From Mermis nigrescens (Eukaryota > Nematoda > Enoplea > Mermithida > Mermithidae): DNA of 64,000 nucleotides. Numbering within the stretch: the first letter of the stretch is position 1; each line of letters begins with the position of its first letter. Below the pieces are notes generated by a model. That model did no database searches. It was given only the letters and a program-made list of their open reading frames with translations, and was not told the origin of the DNA. The DNA lies in contig JAVLUZ010000150.1 of NCBI GenBank assembly GCA_036768485.1, positions 248,001 to 312,000 on the forward strand, read 5' to 3'. The position numbers and the translations under genes are program-made. Below are positions 45,263-56,300 of this stretch, one piece after another.

Positions 45263-46466
45263 TGTAGGTGGTGACCTAAACCCACTTGCTTACTTAACCC
45301 TAGCTAAAAGCTCACGCGCTCGCGCAAAAGGCGACTTCAAAAGGGGCCCGGCTCGTTCAAGATAGCCCGGCCTCGTGACGTACAAAACTCAGTGGAAACT
45401 TAATTGGCTTAACCCCTTTGAGATTTTGGCACCTAAGCAATGTAAGTTCCCCGGAAACCGAATTGAGGGCTCAAAAGACGATTGTTAAACTTGTTTTGGG
45501 ACCGAATTCCGGTGCTTGAAAATATTGAGGGTTCCTTTAAATGTAGTGTAGCACAAGGACAGGAAAACAACAGCACGGAAATTCGAACCGAGTTTCCCAA
45601 TCATCGTTCATTAAATAATTAATTTTTACAATATTTCTGGACAGAAAGTTATGAAGCAATAGTGCGACAGCATGAAGATGCATGCTGCCTAATGTTGTGT
45701 TACGCACGGTTAAAACAACACTGTACTATGAGGGCACGTAGCCCGCCAACGGCATAGAACTAATGCCGTGAAGGCACATAAAATAAATGCGTATGCAAAA
45801 AGCCTGCCCACGACAAAGGAGTGGAAATACGACGAGATTTCGTATACACAGGGGAAAAACACAGGGAGACTACGTGCGGAAAAATGCGTTGCACGGAAAA
45901 GAAAACTGGTACAGCATAGAAGCTGGCGAAAACCGGGAAGTCAATAAAAATGAAAACTTAAAGCGGAGGAATGATCGCAATATCGTCAAAACTGCGTCAT
46001 TGGGGTTTTAAACGATACGAAAAAGAGGCGTATCAACAATGGACAAAGAAGTGTGAATGGATCTACGCTGAGAAGAAGAAGAAATGGCGGCAAAGCTTAC
46101 GGTAAAGAATGTACAAACGAAATAGACATGAATATGAGACACACACATATGGAGTTTTAACACACGTATGATATGATAGCACACATACCAATTCGTACTC
46201 AAGTCGCATTAAGCCCGGAGTGTCTACTTTCCTATCCGATTTTTGAAAAATATGTGTGGGAAAGGAACAAGATGACATCTAAGAGGGAAGTATCCCGCGA
46301 CACATCAAACAAGCGGCTATAATGATATAAAAATGGAAATTAAGCACGAAATTGAGCATCTGGGGCAAAACAGTCATTGGAATGTATGTTTAACATAGCA
46401 CAAAACGAATGGAATTTCGCGTTGAACCAACGCGGCGAAAAACTAAAGTGTGAGCCAATTTTTACA
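45263..46466 (-). repeat. 5' LTR of gypsy element
   Basis: Partner of the LTR at 37048-38289, in the same orientation. It begins TGTAGGTGGTGACC and ends TTTTACA. No clear tRNA primer site was found just inside it. Confidence 0.75.
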
Positions 46467-46552
46467 GTTAGCTCAAATTTCGAGATATTATGTCATGGTA
46501 ACTACGAGCCACATAATCATGTACTTAAAATTTCTACTTCATTTAAGGGCCT

Positions 46553-46600
46553 GACCATACAACATGGGCTGCACCGAAATTCTAGGGGAGTCAAATCCGC
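46553..46600 (+). mobile_element. MITE family A fragment
   Basis: Only the left end: CCATACAACATGGGCTGCAC and CGAAATTCTAGGGGAG. Confidence 0.5.
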
Positions 46601-47112
46601 CCATCGAAAAATTTTTTTATCCGCCCAAAATCGGCCTATAAGATCGTGCAATAACGTTATTTTGCCTCTAAATCAACTAGCACGTGCACTTAATCATATA
46701 TTACACCACTGTTTTATTTAATGTTGTAAAAGATAAAGATTTTTTGCAAGATTAAAGATAAAGATAAAGTTCAAATTTTAAAATCTAGAAGATGAAGATA
46801 AAGATAAAGATAAAAAATTAAGAAAGATAAAGATAATGTGCAAGATAAAGGAACCAAAAAGATAAAGATAAAGATAAAGTGTAAATATGGTATGCCCTAA
46901 CTTTTACACCTGAGGTCAAAATGTGATAGGCATAGGTTTGGGGGTTTATCCACATCTGAATGACCCACGCACTACTACTGCTGGCTGACAGCAAGTCACT
47001 TCTTTCTTTTCACAATCATCAAAACCCTGCTCTGTGCGCCTGTACAAAATATAGTCGCAACGCAACAGTTATTGATTTTTTCAAACGTCTCTATTTTTCC
47101 TAGGCCTAGACT

Positions 47113-47661
47113 TATAGTCTGTTTCATTTATTCGATAGCTTTTTAGTCAATCTTTTTAAGGGCTACAGTAAGCGAAACAAGACGATTCACTGTAATTGGG
47201 CAAATCAGCTCAGTGAGGGCGAATGGCTGGAATTCTTCCATTTTAAATACACTTATCCGTCCATATAAATTTAATTTAGGCATTTAATCAGCGCTGGGAC
47301 ATACTACAGTAAGTGCGCTAAATAAAAAGCTGTCGGCTGGAATCGAACCCGGGTTGCTTCGACGACAAGCGGACGTTCTACCACTGAGCTGTGTGGAATT
47401 TCGCGGCGTTTCTTAGCATCTTAGTCTATTATGTTTAAAATTTCCACTTAGGATAAGCTGAATGCGTGATTTTATCTGTAAGTTGATTGATCTGCTGGAA
47501 GACGAGAATTAATTATGCCGAAAAATTTTCAATTGAAAAACCGTTCTGTGCTACGTAGCTACAGTGAGATCTAGCGACCTACAGTAGATAAGAAAAAAGG
47601 GTTACTGTAGCCTCCAAAAAAATTTACTGGAAAAGCCGTCGGATACATGAAACAGACTATA
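47113..47661. mobile_element. MITE family G copy holding a tRNA-like segment
   Basis: Ends TATAGTCTGTTTCATTTATT and ATGAAACAGACTATAG. Inside are a tRNA-like box at 47330-47400 and the first copy of a 95-bp direct repeat. Confidence 0.55.
47332..47400 (-). repeat. tRNA-like segment
   Basis: On the minus strand: AGCTCAGTGGTAGAAC (A box), a loop GTCGTCG that could give anticodon CGT, and GGGTTCGATTCC (B box), followed by TTTTTA. The acceptor halves do not pair and the T stem has mismatches. Most likely a SINE head. Confidence 0.4.
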
Positions 47662-47912
47662 GATTATCGTGGGTGTGCTAGTAAAAGTACTCCCGCTTAG
47701 ATCGGTATCACTCCGCTCACTTAAGTCGATATATATGTACAGGCATTAGTTTGGGCTGCACGCCGTATGGTTTGAAGAATCGTTTTCTTCTTCTTGTATT
47801 ACAGTAAAACTTGAATGCTGAATGCGATTTTATCTGTAAGTTGATTGATCTGCTGGAAGACGAGAATTAATTATGCCGAAAAATTTTCAATTGAAAAACC
47901 GTTCTGTGCTGC
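47457..47912 (+). repeat. 95-bp direct repeat pair
   Basis: 47457-47552 and 47817-47912 are nearly identical: GCTGAATGCG, ATTTTATCTGTAAGTTGATT, CTGGAAGACGAGAATTAATT, ATGCCGAAAAATTTTCAATT, ACCGTTCTGTGCT. They differ by a two-base indel, so the copying is recent. Confidence 0.8.
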
Positions 47913-48185
47913 TAGCTTTGTACATACTTTACCTTTTTTAGCATGATAAATTCCTATCAAAAAAGATAAAGATAAAGATGGCCTGTGAATTTCCAAAAGA
48001 TAAAGATGAAGATAAAATAAACAAATCGTCAAGATGAAGATATCTTTATCTTTATCATTATCTTGCTAAAAAGATAAAGATATCTTCTACAACACTAGTC
48101 TTTAGATGGACTTTCTTGTGCAATAAACGCGGTAAACCAAGATCTGCTCGTTCTTCCGGTTTGCTCAATACGAATTTGTGTTATG

Positions 48186-48348
48186 GGGCAGCCATATTGG
48201 AAAAACAAAATTTAAAGCTGCAACTGTCTAACTACTTTACATAATTCAACAATTAAGCGCATTTAAAAAAAACAAAGAAAGAGCTTCTAAATGAACACTT
48301 GTTTGTTTAATTTGGATAGAAGAAAAAAGTTCAATATGGCTGCCATTT
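48186..48348. mobile_element. MITE family I copy
   Basis: GGGGCAGCCATATTGGA and TTCAATATGGCTGCCATTTT at the ends; similar in length and order to the copy at 36422. Confidence 0.55.
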
Positions 48349-48784
48349 TAGTACATGTAATGAAAAAAGTTAAGTTAGGTACTAAAAAATTATAAATTAA
48401 GATTTATAATTTTTTACTGCTTCAGGATAGTTAGCATTTTTTCTGTAAATAGATAGAAAATTGGCTGCTGTTTTGGAGTATGGCTTCCAATAGAGTTTTT
48501 GATCTTGGCATTTTAGATTGAAAAAATCACCTGTCATTGAAAAATAACAATATCCTACTTTTTTCTTATTTTTTGGGAGGTACGGATATATAATCGCCTG
48601 AAAATGAAGTGCCTAAAATCAGTGTTTTCAGTACAAAATTGCAATACAAATGTAATGGCGTGAAAACCCCTTACGCTCATGTTTGGTAAATCGGATGGTT
48701 GTTTGTATTTACAAGTATGATGCAGATCCAGTACAGCATAAACACAGCTCGTCAGGTATACATAGACACGATACGAACACACCA

Positions 48785-49006
48785 AGTGTAGTTTAGTATG
48801 CACCCCGCAGAAACAACACTTTGAAATCAAAATAGGCCTCCCCAGAACAATTTTAAATTTTGTTTTTCGTGATGGATGCCACGGATAGTGCTCGATGAGA
48901 AACGATGAATAATGGTGTTTTTTCACTATATCACCATTTTTAAGGCCATTTTTTTGACCTTTTTTGAAGAATCTTGCACTTCAGAATTTTGGTGCTGCCC
49001 ACGATG
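48785..49006 (-). mobile_element. MITE family A copy, truncated
   Basis: Reverse copy from TATGCACCCCGCAGAAA to GGTGCTGCCCACGATGG, with the outermost right end missing. Confidence 0.65.
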
Positions 49007-49118
49007 GATACGAGTACATTATACGCTGTTTTTCCAAGAATTGTCATACATGTACGCGCTAACGTTTTGAAACCTGGAACACGCTGTAATTTGCGACCTC
49101 AGAGATTTCGCACATCAT

Positions 49119-49278
49119 CTATAGCCTGTTTTACATAAGCTTAGGCATAAATTTTAAGGATTTTTTTCGAAAGTGAGCCGACGGATTACGATAATTATAT
49201 ATCAAATCAATCCTATAATCGCAATCCGTCGGCTTGATGTCAGTTTTTAAAATTTATGCCCAAGCTTGTATGAAACAG
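49119..49278. mobile_element. Nearly full-palindrome MITE, family G
   Basis: About 160 bp that fold almost end to end: TATAGCCTGTTTTACATAAGC pairs with CTTGTATGAAACAGACTTTA, GGCATAAATTTTAA with TTAAAATTTATGCC, and GCCGACGGATTACGAT with ATCGCAATCCGTCGGC. Confidence 0.7.
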
Positions 49279-49588
49279 ACTTTAATGGAGCAGGTAAAAT
49301 TTGAAATCAAGGAATTAATTGCTTCATAGAGTGGCGGGCGAAAGGTGCAGAGCAAATTAAATTACATTTGGTCAACTGTGCAAAATACACTTTAACGTAC
49401 TACTTAAAGTACTTGTTTATTCGAATTATTTATTTTATTCTAATTATTCTAAAATTCGAAGCAAAACGGGCTAGCAGGTTGAGTAATTTTATTTCATTTT
49501 TCGGAAAGCTCATCATTTTCAGTACATCTTGCAGCACTTGAAGCCTTTCATCACTTATGAGAAATAAAACTTTTTGAAAAGATAAGAC

Positions 49589-49819
49589 CATAGGTGGGCA
49601 GCACCAAAATTCTGAGAGGGGGCTCAAGACTTTTCAAAGGTCAAAAAATGAATTTAAAGATGCTGGTATGGCGAAAAAACACCATTTTCATCATCAAGCA
49701 CTATCCATTGGCATCAAAAAATTACGAAAACAATGTAACCTTTTAAAAAAATTGAATCCTTGGGGGAGTTACTTCGATTTCTAGGGGGAAGAGGGTGCAT
49801 ACCCCTATTCCCACGCGTG
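49589..49819 (+). mobile_element. MITE family A copy near POLR2C
   Basis: Complete forward copy flanked by perfect GATAAGAC (49581-49588, 49820-49827), about 300 bases downstream of the POLR2C stop codon. Confidence 0.85.
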
Positions 49820-50123
49820 GATAAGACGCACCAGTCAGAGAGTAGAATAAACCGGAAACTTGACTTTTTTGAGCCAAAAGTTAGCTACATGCTTAGAAAA
49901 GCATGCATGCTTTCTACATACGATTGCTTTTTGCAGAACCAACAATTTTGTGGGGGTCAGTAGGCATTCTGGGAGGTCAACCCTCCAAAAAACATGTATA
50001 CGCTTACGGACCGCCCAATGCAGTGCTCTGAGTATAAATATGTAGGCGCGCAATTTACTCTACAACAATAACAGACCGATAAATGAAAAAAAACGAGAAA
50101 AGTACCTAAAACGCAAAACAATG

Positions 50124-50305
50124 TTAAATGATAGCCAATCCATCCAGCTGTTGCTCTTGCGTCAATTGAACTTGCAGATCGGCCAATTTTTTCTTTAAAA
50201 TTTCTATGCCGGCCAGAACGATATTTTCGGCCTTTCTTGCTCCCGACGATTCGACAGCGAACCAGAATTTATTTGGCTTGCTCAAGCAATCGATAGGAGC
50301 CTCGA
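50124..50305 (-). CDS. POLR2C: POLR2C last exon
   Basis: 182 bases ending in TAA at 50124-50126. Acceptor ttttctgctcag. It reads [20 protein letters not shown], then [19 protein letters not shown] and [15 protein letters not shown]. This is the C-terminal helix that packs in the polymerase platform. It lies 5.6 kb from the previous exon, in one of the most transposon-dense parts of the window. Confidence 0.92.
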
Positions 50306-53300
50306 CTGAGCAGAAAATACAATTTGCAACGAGCGAAGAATTAGCTTAGCCACATGCGCAGGTAGGCAGCAGCCGATGTTAGGGACAGGTGGGTATAAGC
50401 ATACGGTGAGTCAAAAATTTCATTCTGGGGTCTACGAAAGTATCTTGAATTATAAGGGTTCAAGCTATTAATTATTAACTCTATCTATTAAATATTACCT
50501 TTGTTATTTACTATTAAGAAATTTATATCTACCTACTGATTGTTAGCGATAAGCTCGTGATTATTCGAATGAATGTTGAGTTTATATTTTTGACTATATT
50601 CAGTGAGATGATACTAAAACCCATACAGGAGCAGCGGCCAAATTGTTTTTAGGGTCTGGGAGGTGCAAAACTTGCAAAAATCTTAAAAACATGCCAAAAA
50701 TTCAATTCTCGGGTCTATCGACTTTATTGCAGGGTCCACCGCATTCTGCAAGGCAGGGGGTACAAACCCCCATGCCCAAGTGTGGTTTAAAACCTGAATG
50801 CACAGCATAATCGGTCTGGGGAAGGGGCGCTCCAGCTCACAAGTAACGATACACAATCCAAGTAACCTGTAGACAGTGCCTTTTATTCATGTAAGAGGCT
50901 TGCAGGAACGAAGATTTGTTCATGCTTGACATGGACTTGACAGATCAGATGTGCACATGCAAGTTTTGCTCAAACTTTAAGCATTGATGCGCTTCGTACA
51001 TAAACGATCTTTCTCAATAAACCTCTACACAACTGACTGGCAGACCCCATGCTGTGCTGCGTTGTGTTTAGGCACAAATCATTTTTCTTGCCAATTTTTT
51101 AATTTCTTGATTGGGGAAAAGTATTGGATTTTTAGCGCCAAAATGACGTCACAAACTGTTATAAATGCTTAAATGGCGTTAGAAATATGTTAACCTACGC
51201 TTTCTGCTTAATTTAGGGCATAATGAAGTAATTTAATTACGAGAAAATCTTTAATTTTCATATGCCTTCATCCACGCAAGGGCGTGGCGATAGGTCTGGG
51301 GATCCCTGGACCAGACACGCACGTGGTGACATTTTGCGGAGGCGGTTTGGCTAGACCCCGATAACGAAATATAGAATTTTTCAAAGAAAAATGCGGCAAA
51401 ATGGAGGCCGAAATGCATGAAAATTGAATATTTTCTTTAAAAGCGCCTTAAATTGGCCAGAAACTGTGTAATAACGCAATTTAAACGCTAGTTTAGCGCT
51501 TATACCACTCTCTGATCCAAAAAAGCTCAATAAACGAAGCTCCAAACCGGCTGACCCTCTGCCTTCCGAGATTTCAAAGGTTAAAAAATGATTTTGAAAA
51601 TGGCGGTATGGCGGAAAAACACCATTTTTCAATTGTTTCGATCGAGCACTACCCATTGGCATCAAAATTGCAAAAATTCCAAAAATTGAATTTGGGAGCC
51701 TTTGGTTTCTGGGGTTGTATCGGCCTTCTAGAGCGTTGCTAGCTCTATGTGTGGCCTTAATCTCTTACGGTAAATGGCGTACGTCAGGTAAAACTTATTT
51801 GAATTAAAGTTAAATTTTTATTTATCAGAGAACAAGCACAGTATACCACTTCCATCGCTTCACCAACCGTACAAAGCTGTTCGCTTATTACGCTCATATC
51901 AAGTCAAATTAACGCTTTGTAATCATTTGTTTAATATCGTTCAGCGCGACGACGATAAACGGTGTTACGCGGCATCAAACAACAAATGAAATGCGTTATT
52001 TCATTCAGCAACGTGACGATTATCACTTTGAGTAGCCAGCATCGTTAGTATGAATGCCGACTACGTTTCCATGACAGGCATCACAACAGGACGCTACGCT
52101 GACCGGAAGTGAGCATAACGAAGCCACTTTCGCTTTCCCCACCGCCACGTGCTGTTAAAGGAAGCGTTATTACCATTTCCGTGCCGTTTGAAGCTGCGCT
52201 GCGTTAGCGCATTTTCACGATATTGCGTCTGGCTGACCGTGAGCACAGCCGATGAGCGGTTTGAACAGCATCATTTGTTGCCGCGCTATCGCTGACGTAC
52301 AGTATTTATATCAGAAATAACCTGGAGAATATTGAGGCCTTATCCTGTCGCTGCTGATTTATCCGCCGATCCAGTATGAACTGGCCCCTCAAAGCGGATA
52401 ACGAACTGTACGCTGGAAGAAGAAATGAGTTTGCGCTGGCGTCTGACTAACCTGGGTGAACGAATCGATTACGTGTCAATTTCGCTTTCACCATTTTTAG
52501 CTGTTCCCTATTTTTCCATACGGGAGGGTGGAAATTTCGAAATTTCCCTCACACTCCCATGTGCACGCCTGGTCAGAAACAAACAAAGGCAGCAGCAGAT
52601 TCTACGAACGGGGCAAAACATTTTAGCGAAAACGATGATGAGGAAAAAGCAACATTAATCCCGAGTTTCTCATCGAGCTATATCAATCAACATTGAAAAA
52701 ACGAAAAAAATTTGAAATTCAATGCAGATGGTGATTTTGAGAGATAAGCTGAGAATAATTGTGTTTTCTATAGGTGGGCAGCAAACAAATTCTAGGGGGC
52801 TTCGAGGGCCAAATAGCCAAAAATAGCACCTAAAATTCAATTCTAGGGTCTGTGGAATTTGACGGACTAGACCATAGGTGGGCAGCACCGAAATTCAGGG
52901 GATGAAAAAATTTTCAAAGGTCAAAAAATGATCTTAAAAGTGGTCGTATGGCAAAAAAAACCATTTTTCGACGTTTCTCATCAAACACTATCCAATGGCA
53001 TCAAAAAATTAACAAAAAAGCAAAAAAATTTTCTGGGTATTTTGTTTTCTGGGGGAGGTATTTCAACTTCTGGGGGGTGCATATCCCCCAAGACCCCATA
53101 CGCCCATGTGTGGACTAGACTCCCTCAGACCCCACGCGCCAAAGCGTGGTTTTCTTTCTCTCTAATCCTTTTAACCTGCTACGCCTACGTGCAGTCTAAT
53201 ACAATCGGAACCAGTTTTTTTTGTACGAGACAAAGATTTTGAGGCTCGTACAAAGATTTTTGGAGCAATCTTTGTACAACTTTGTACACAAAGTATCGAC

Positions 53301-56300
53301 ACTTTTTGGCCGATTTTTCATTGCACAAAAAATCGCCAAGTTTTCGTACAAAAAAACAGTGACCGGAGCAAATGTTTTTTTGTTGTAATTATTCCAATTT
53401 TTGGCATTTTTGACTTTGGAAATTTTCGACCCTCAGATCCCTAGAAATGTTGGCCCTGCCCTGCACACGCGTAGCTTGTGCGGGAGTTGACCATACGTGG
53501 GCAGCAAGAAAATTCTGGGGAAGGGATGCAAGATTTTTCGAAGGTCAAAAAATGGCCTTAAAAATTGTGATATAGCGATAAAAACACCATTTTTCGACAT
53601 TTCTCATCGAGCACTTTCCTCCATTGGCATCAACAAATTGCGAGAAAAAAACGAAAAAAATTTTCAAAAAATTGAATTCTGGGGGTATTTCGATTTCTGG
53701 GGTGTCTCGGGGGGTGTATACCCCAACCATACGTGGGCAGCAAGAAATTTCTGGGGGGGGTGCAAGATTTTTTTGAAGGTCAAAAAATGGCCTTAAAAAC
53801 GATGGTATGGTGATAAAAACACCATTTTTCGACGTTTCTCATCAAGCACTATCCATTGGCATCAAAAAATTGCGAAAAAAGCGAAAAAAATTTTCAAAAA
53901 TTGAATTCTGGGGGAGGGTATTTTGATTTCTGGGGGGGTATTTTGGTTTTCTGGGGGGTGCACTACCAAACCCCCCACGCCCAGGTGTGCCCCCAACCCC
54001 CACGCCCAGGTGTGGAGTTGACTCATCCTGAGAAAAATATATCTTCGAACGTAGCATTTGAAGCCACGAAAAGAAACTTTAACATTCGCGTTTGAAATTT
54101 AAATTTAAACCTAAATTGGAAAATTTTAAAAAGTCCACAAACGATAAATAATGTTTGGGGCGAAGGGAAGTAAAATAAAAGCAAAAGTAGTGGTGAAACT
54201 CCTGCTCTTCAGATTGAGGATGCGGTGTTGCGAATAATCGCAATTTCACCCTAAATACATTGCAAGATTAGCTAATTGAGCGAGAAAAACACCCACGAAA
54301 GTATGTTAGTTGATGTATAAGATGGTTTAAGGAGCTTCGTACGTAGTAGTAAATTTCTTACAGTAACAGGAGAAAGTACGTCACAGATTAATAATCAATA
54401 GTAAACGTAAAGTTACTTTTTACGTTTACTATTAATTATTATAAATCATTTACTATTATTATTATTATTATTATTAAAACACCATTTTCGACCTTGTTTT
54501 TTGCTATAAAATAATCCACCAATCTGCTGACTTGAATGTTAATGACTTTTCAAATTGAACCAACCTGTAACAGGGAGCATTCATTAAAACTCCAAAAACC
54601 ACTTGTAAAAACTGGCTTAGCCAAATATTTTTTACCAATCGAATACTTACTTTGTAGAACTCGCTTTCACGAAAATGTCGCAACAAAACCTACCACCGCA
54701 TTATTTAAAAAAGCTATTTCCGAAATCTCATTTCTAGTAAAGGGTCATTCATTAGTGGATTTGGATTAAAAATCCCTCGTGTCCCTTTGTAGTGCAGCGT
54801 TTTTCATTACTGGACAGTTTCGTTATATATTTGCCGTTGTACCCGTTTAAACTTTTGTGTACAGTATATTGTTTTATCGCTGGCTACAGCAAATTACATT
54901 ACATTACATTACAATGGATAACCATCAATGAAAATGACCCACCCATTCATCCAACGCTGCAGAAATGACATTTCGCCCGCAACAAAATTGCCGAAGCTGA
55001 CATTTCAAAATGTGAATTCTTCGCTTTGACATTTCTTAAATCCCACAAGCTTATGACTTAACTAAGTACACGCCACTTAACGAATTTGCCTTTAAATATA
55101 CAGCGTCTTCATGTAATGATCATTGTTGTTGTCAATATTAATGTTGTCATTTTGGAAAATAAAGACACTTGGATTGTGGTGAGTTGGTTAATCATTAACT
55201 CCCATTTAACGTGCCAATATGTCCCGTTTATAGGGGTTTGACACGGGAGGTCTGGATAGAAAATCGAACTTCAAAGTCGGCTATCCTTCAGCCTGTCACT
55301 ACCAAGTGTTCATGCATGAGTTTTATTCGTGTGCCTCCAGGAAGAGAAAACTCGTTTTGCATCGCGTAGGGTTCGAACCGTCAACCTTCTGCACCAGGTA
55401 CAACGGTGTTTACCACTACGCCACAAGGCGTCTGAGTTGGTTAATCATTATAAGTTGTATGACTAGTGTCTGTAGTTAAGAGTTCTGATTCTATAATAGT
55501 CTCTATTAGAGTAACTATATATGCGGCGGAATAAAATTTTATCCCAATACATTTTAAATGTAAAGTGAAATAGTGCGTTTACACTCTACTCTTAAATGGC
55601 TAATATGCATGAGATCAAGACTACTCAGGAAACACGACGAATAGAATCGTTATAACGCTAAAAATGACAAAAATAGACATATGCATAACTAAAGCAGCCA
55701 ACAGGAAAAATTGGTTTGTTTGGTAGAGTGTAAAGTAGAGATCCAACTAGCAAAGGACAATAACAGTGTCGAGTGCTTATCGATAAAAAGTTTATTATTT
55801 GAAATCTAAGTAAAATTAGTTCAGATGGAAAAATGTAGGTAGATTAACGATTATTGACTTGAGAAAAATTGATGTCGAAAAGTGAAAACAAAAGATTACG
55901 GGCTTGTTTATAAAGAACACGCAATGCCTTAAAACAGCGACTTACCCGAATCTTCGTCCAATTCGCTGTACTCGCTCTTGGGCCTGAAATTTATTGAAGT
56001 CGAGTAAAAATAAAAAAGACAGGAGTAAAAAAATTGAATAAAAGATCAAAAAGTAAAACAGAAAAAGAATAAAAAATAAAAATAATCAATAAGGTTCAAT
56101 GAATTTTCATGAATTGAATCTGTTGGTAGCGGGCCGAGCAAGGGCGGATTTAGGGGGGGGGGCGGCCACCTCCCTCCCATTAGCCCAAAATAGTGCGCAA
56201 AATTGAGCATTTTTGAGAGATTTTTAGCGATTTTCGGGTTAAAACGGCTAATTTTTCCGCCCAAGTCGGGGTCCCGCCCCCCCTTAGGGGTACCCCTTTA

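Larger units (their letters stand above)
37048..46466 (-). mobile_element. Ty3/gypsy LTR retrotransposon, deleted and interrupted
   Basis: Two direct LTRs (37048-38289 and 45263-46466) bracket gag and pol remnants that read on the minus strand. Order on that strand: 5' LTR, gag start at about 45021, nucleocapsid Cys/His knuckle near 43,165, an inserted hAT-like element (39873-42500), protease with DTGS, reverse transcriptase up to its YIDN box, then the 3' LTR. RNase H and integrase are missing, so the element cannot move itself. Frames are broken in many places. Candidate flanking 5-mers (ATAAG and GTTAG) do not match well. Confidence 0.8.
46723..48096. mobile_element. Element with GATAAA-repeat arms
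   Basis: Left TGTTGTAAAAGATAAAG and right CTTTATC...CTTCTACAACA are inverted ends followed by (GATAAA)n-type arrays (46735-46885; 47958-48075). A family G MITE lies inside. Probably one non-autonomous element with microsatellite arms; the duplication is not clear. Confidence 0.45.

Noticed and set aside
47332..47400. Functional tRNA-Thr gene (anticodon CGT)
   Set aside because: Acceptor halves do not pair and the T stem is mismatched.
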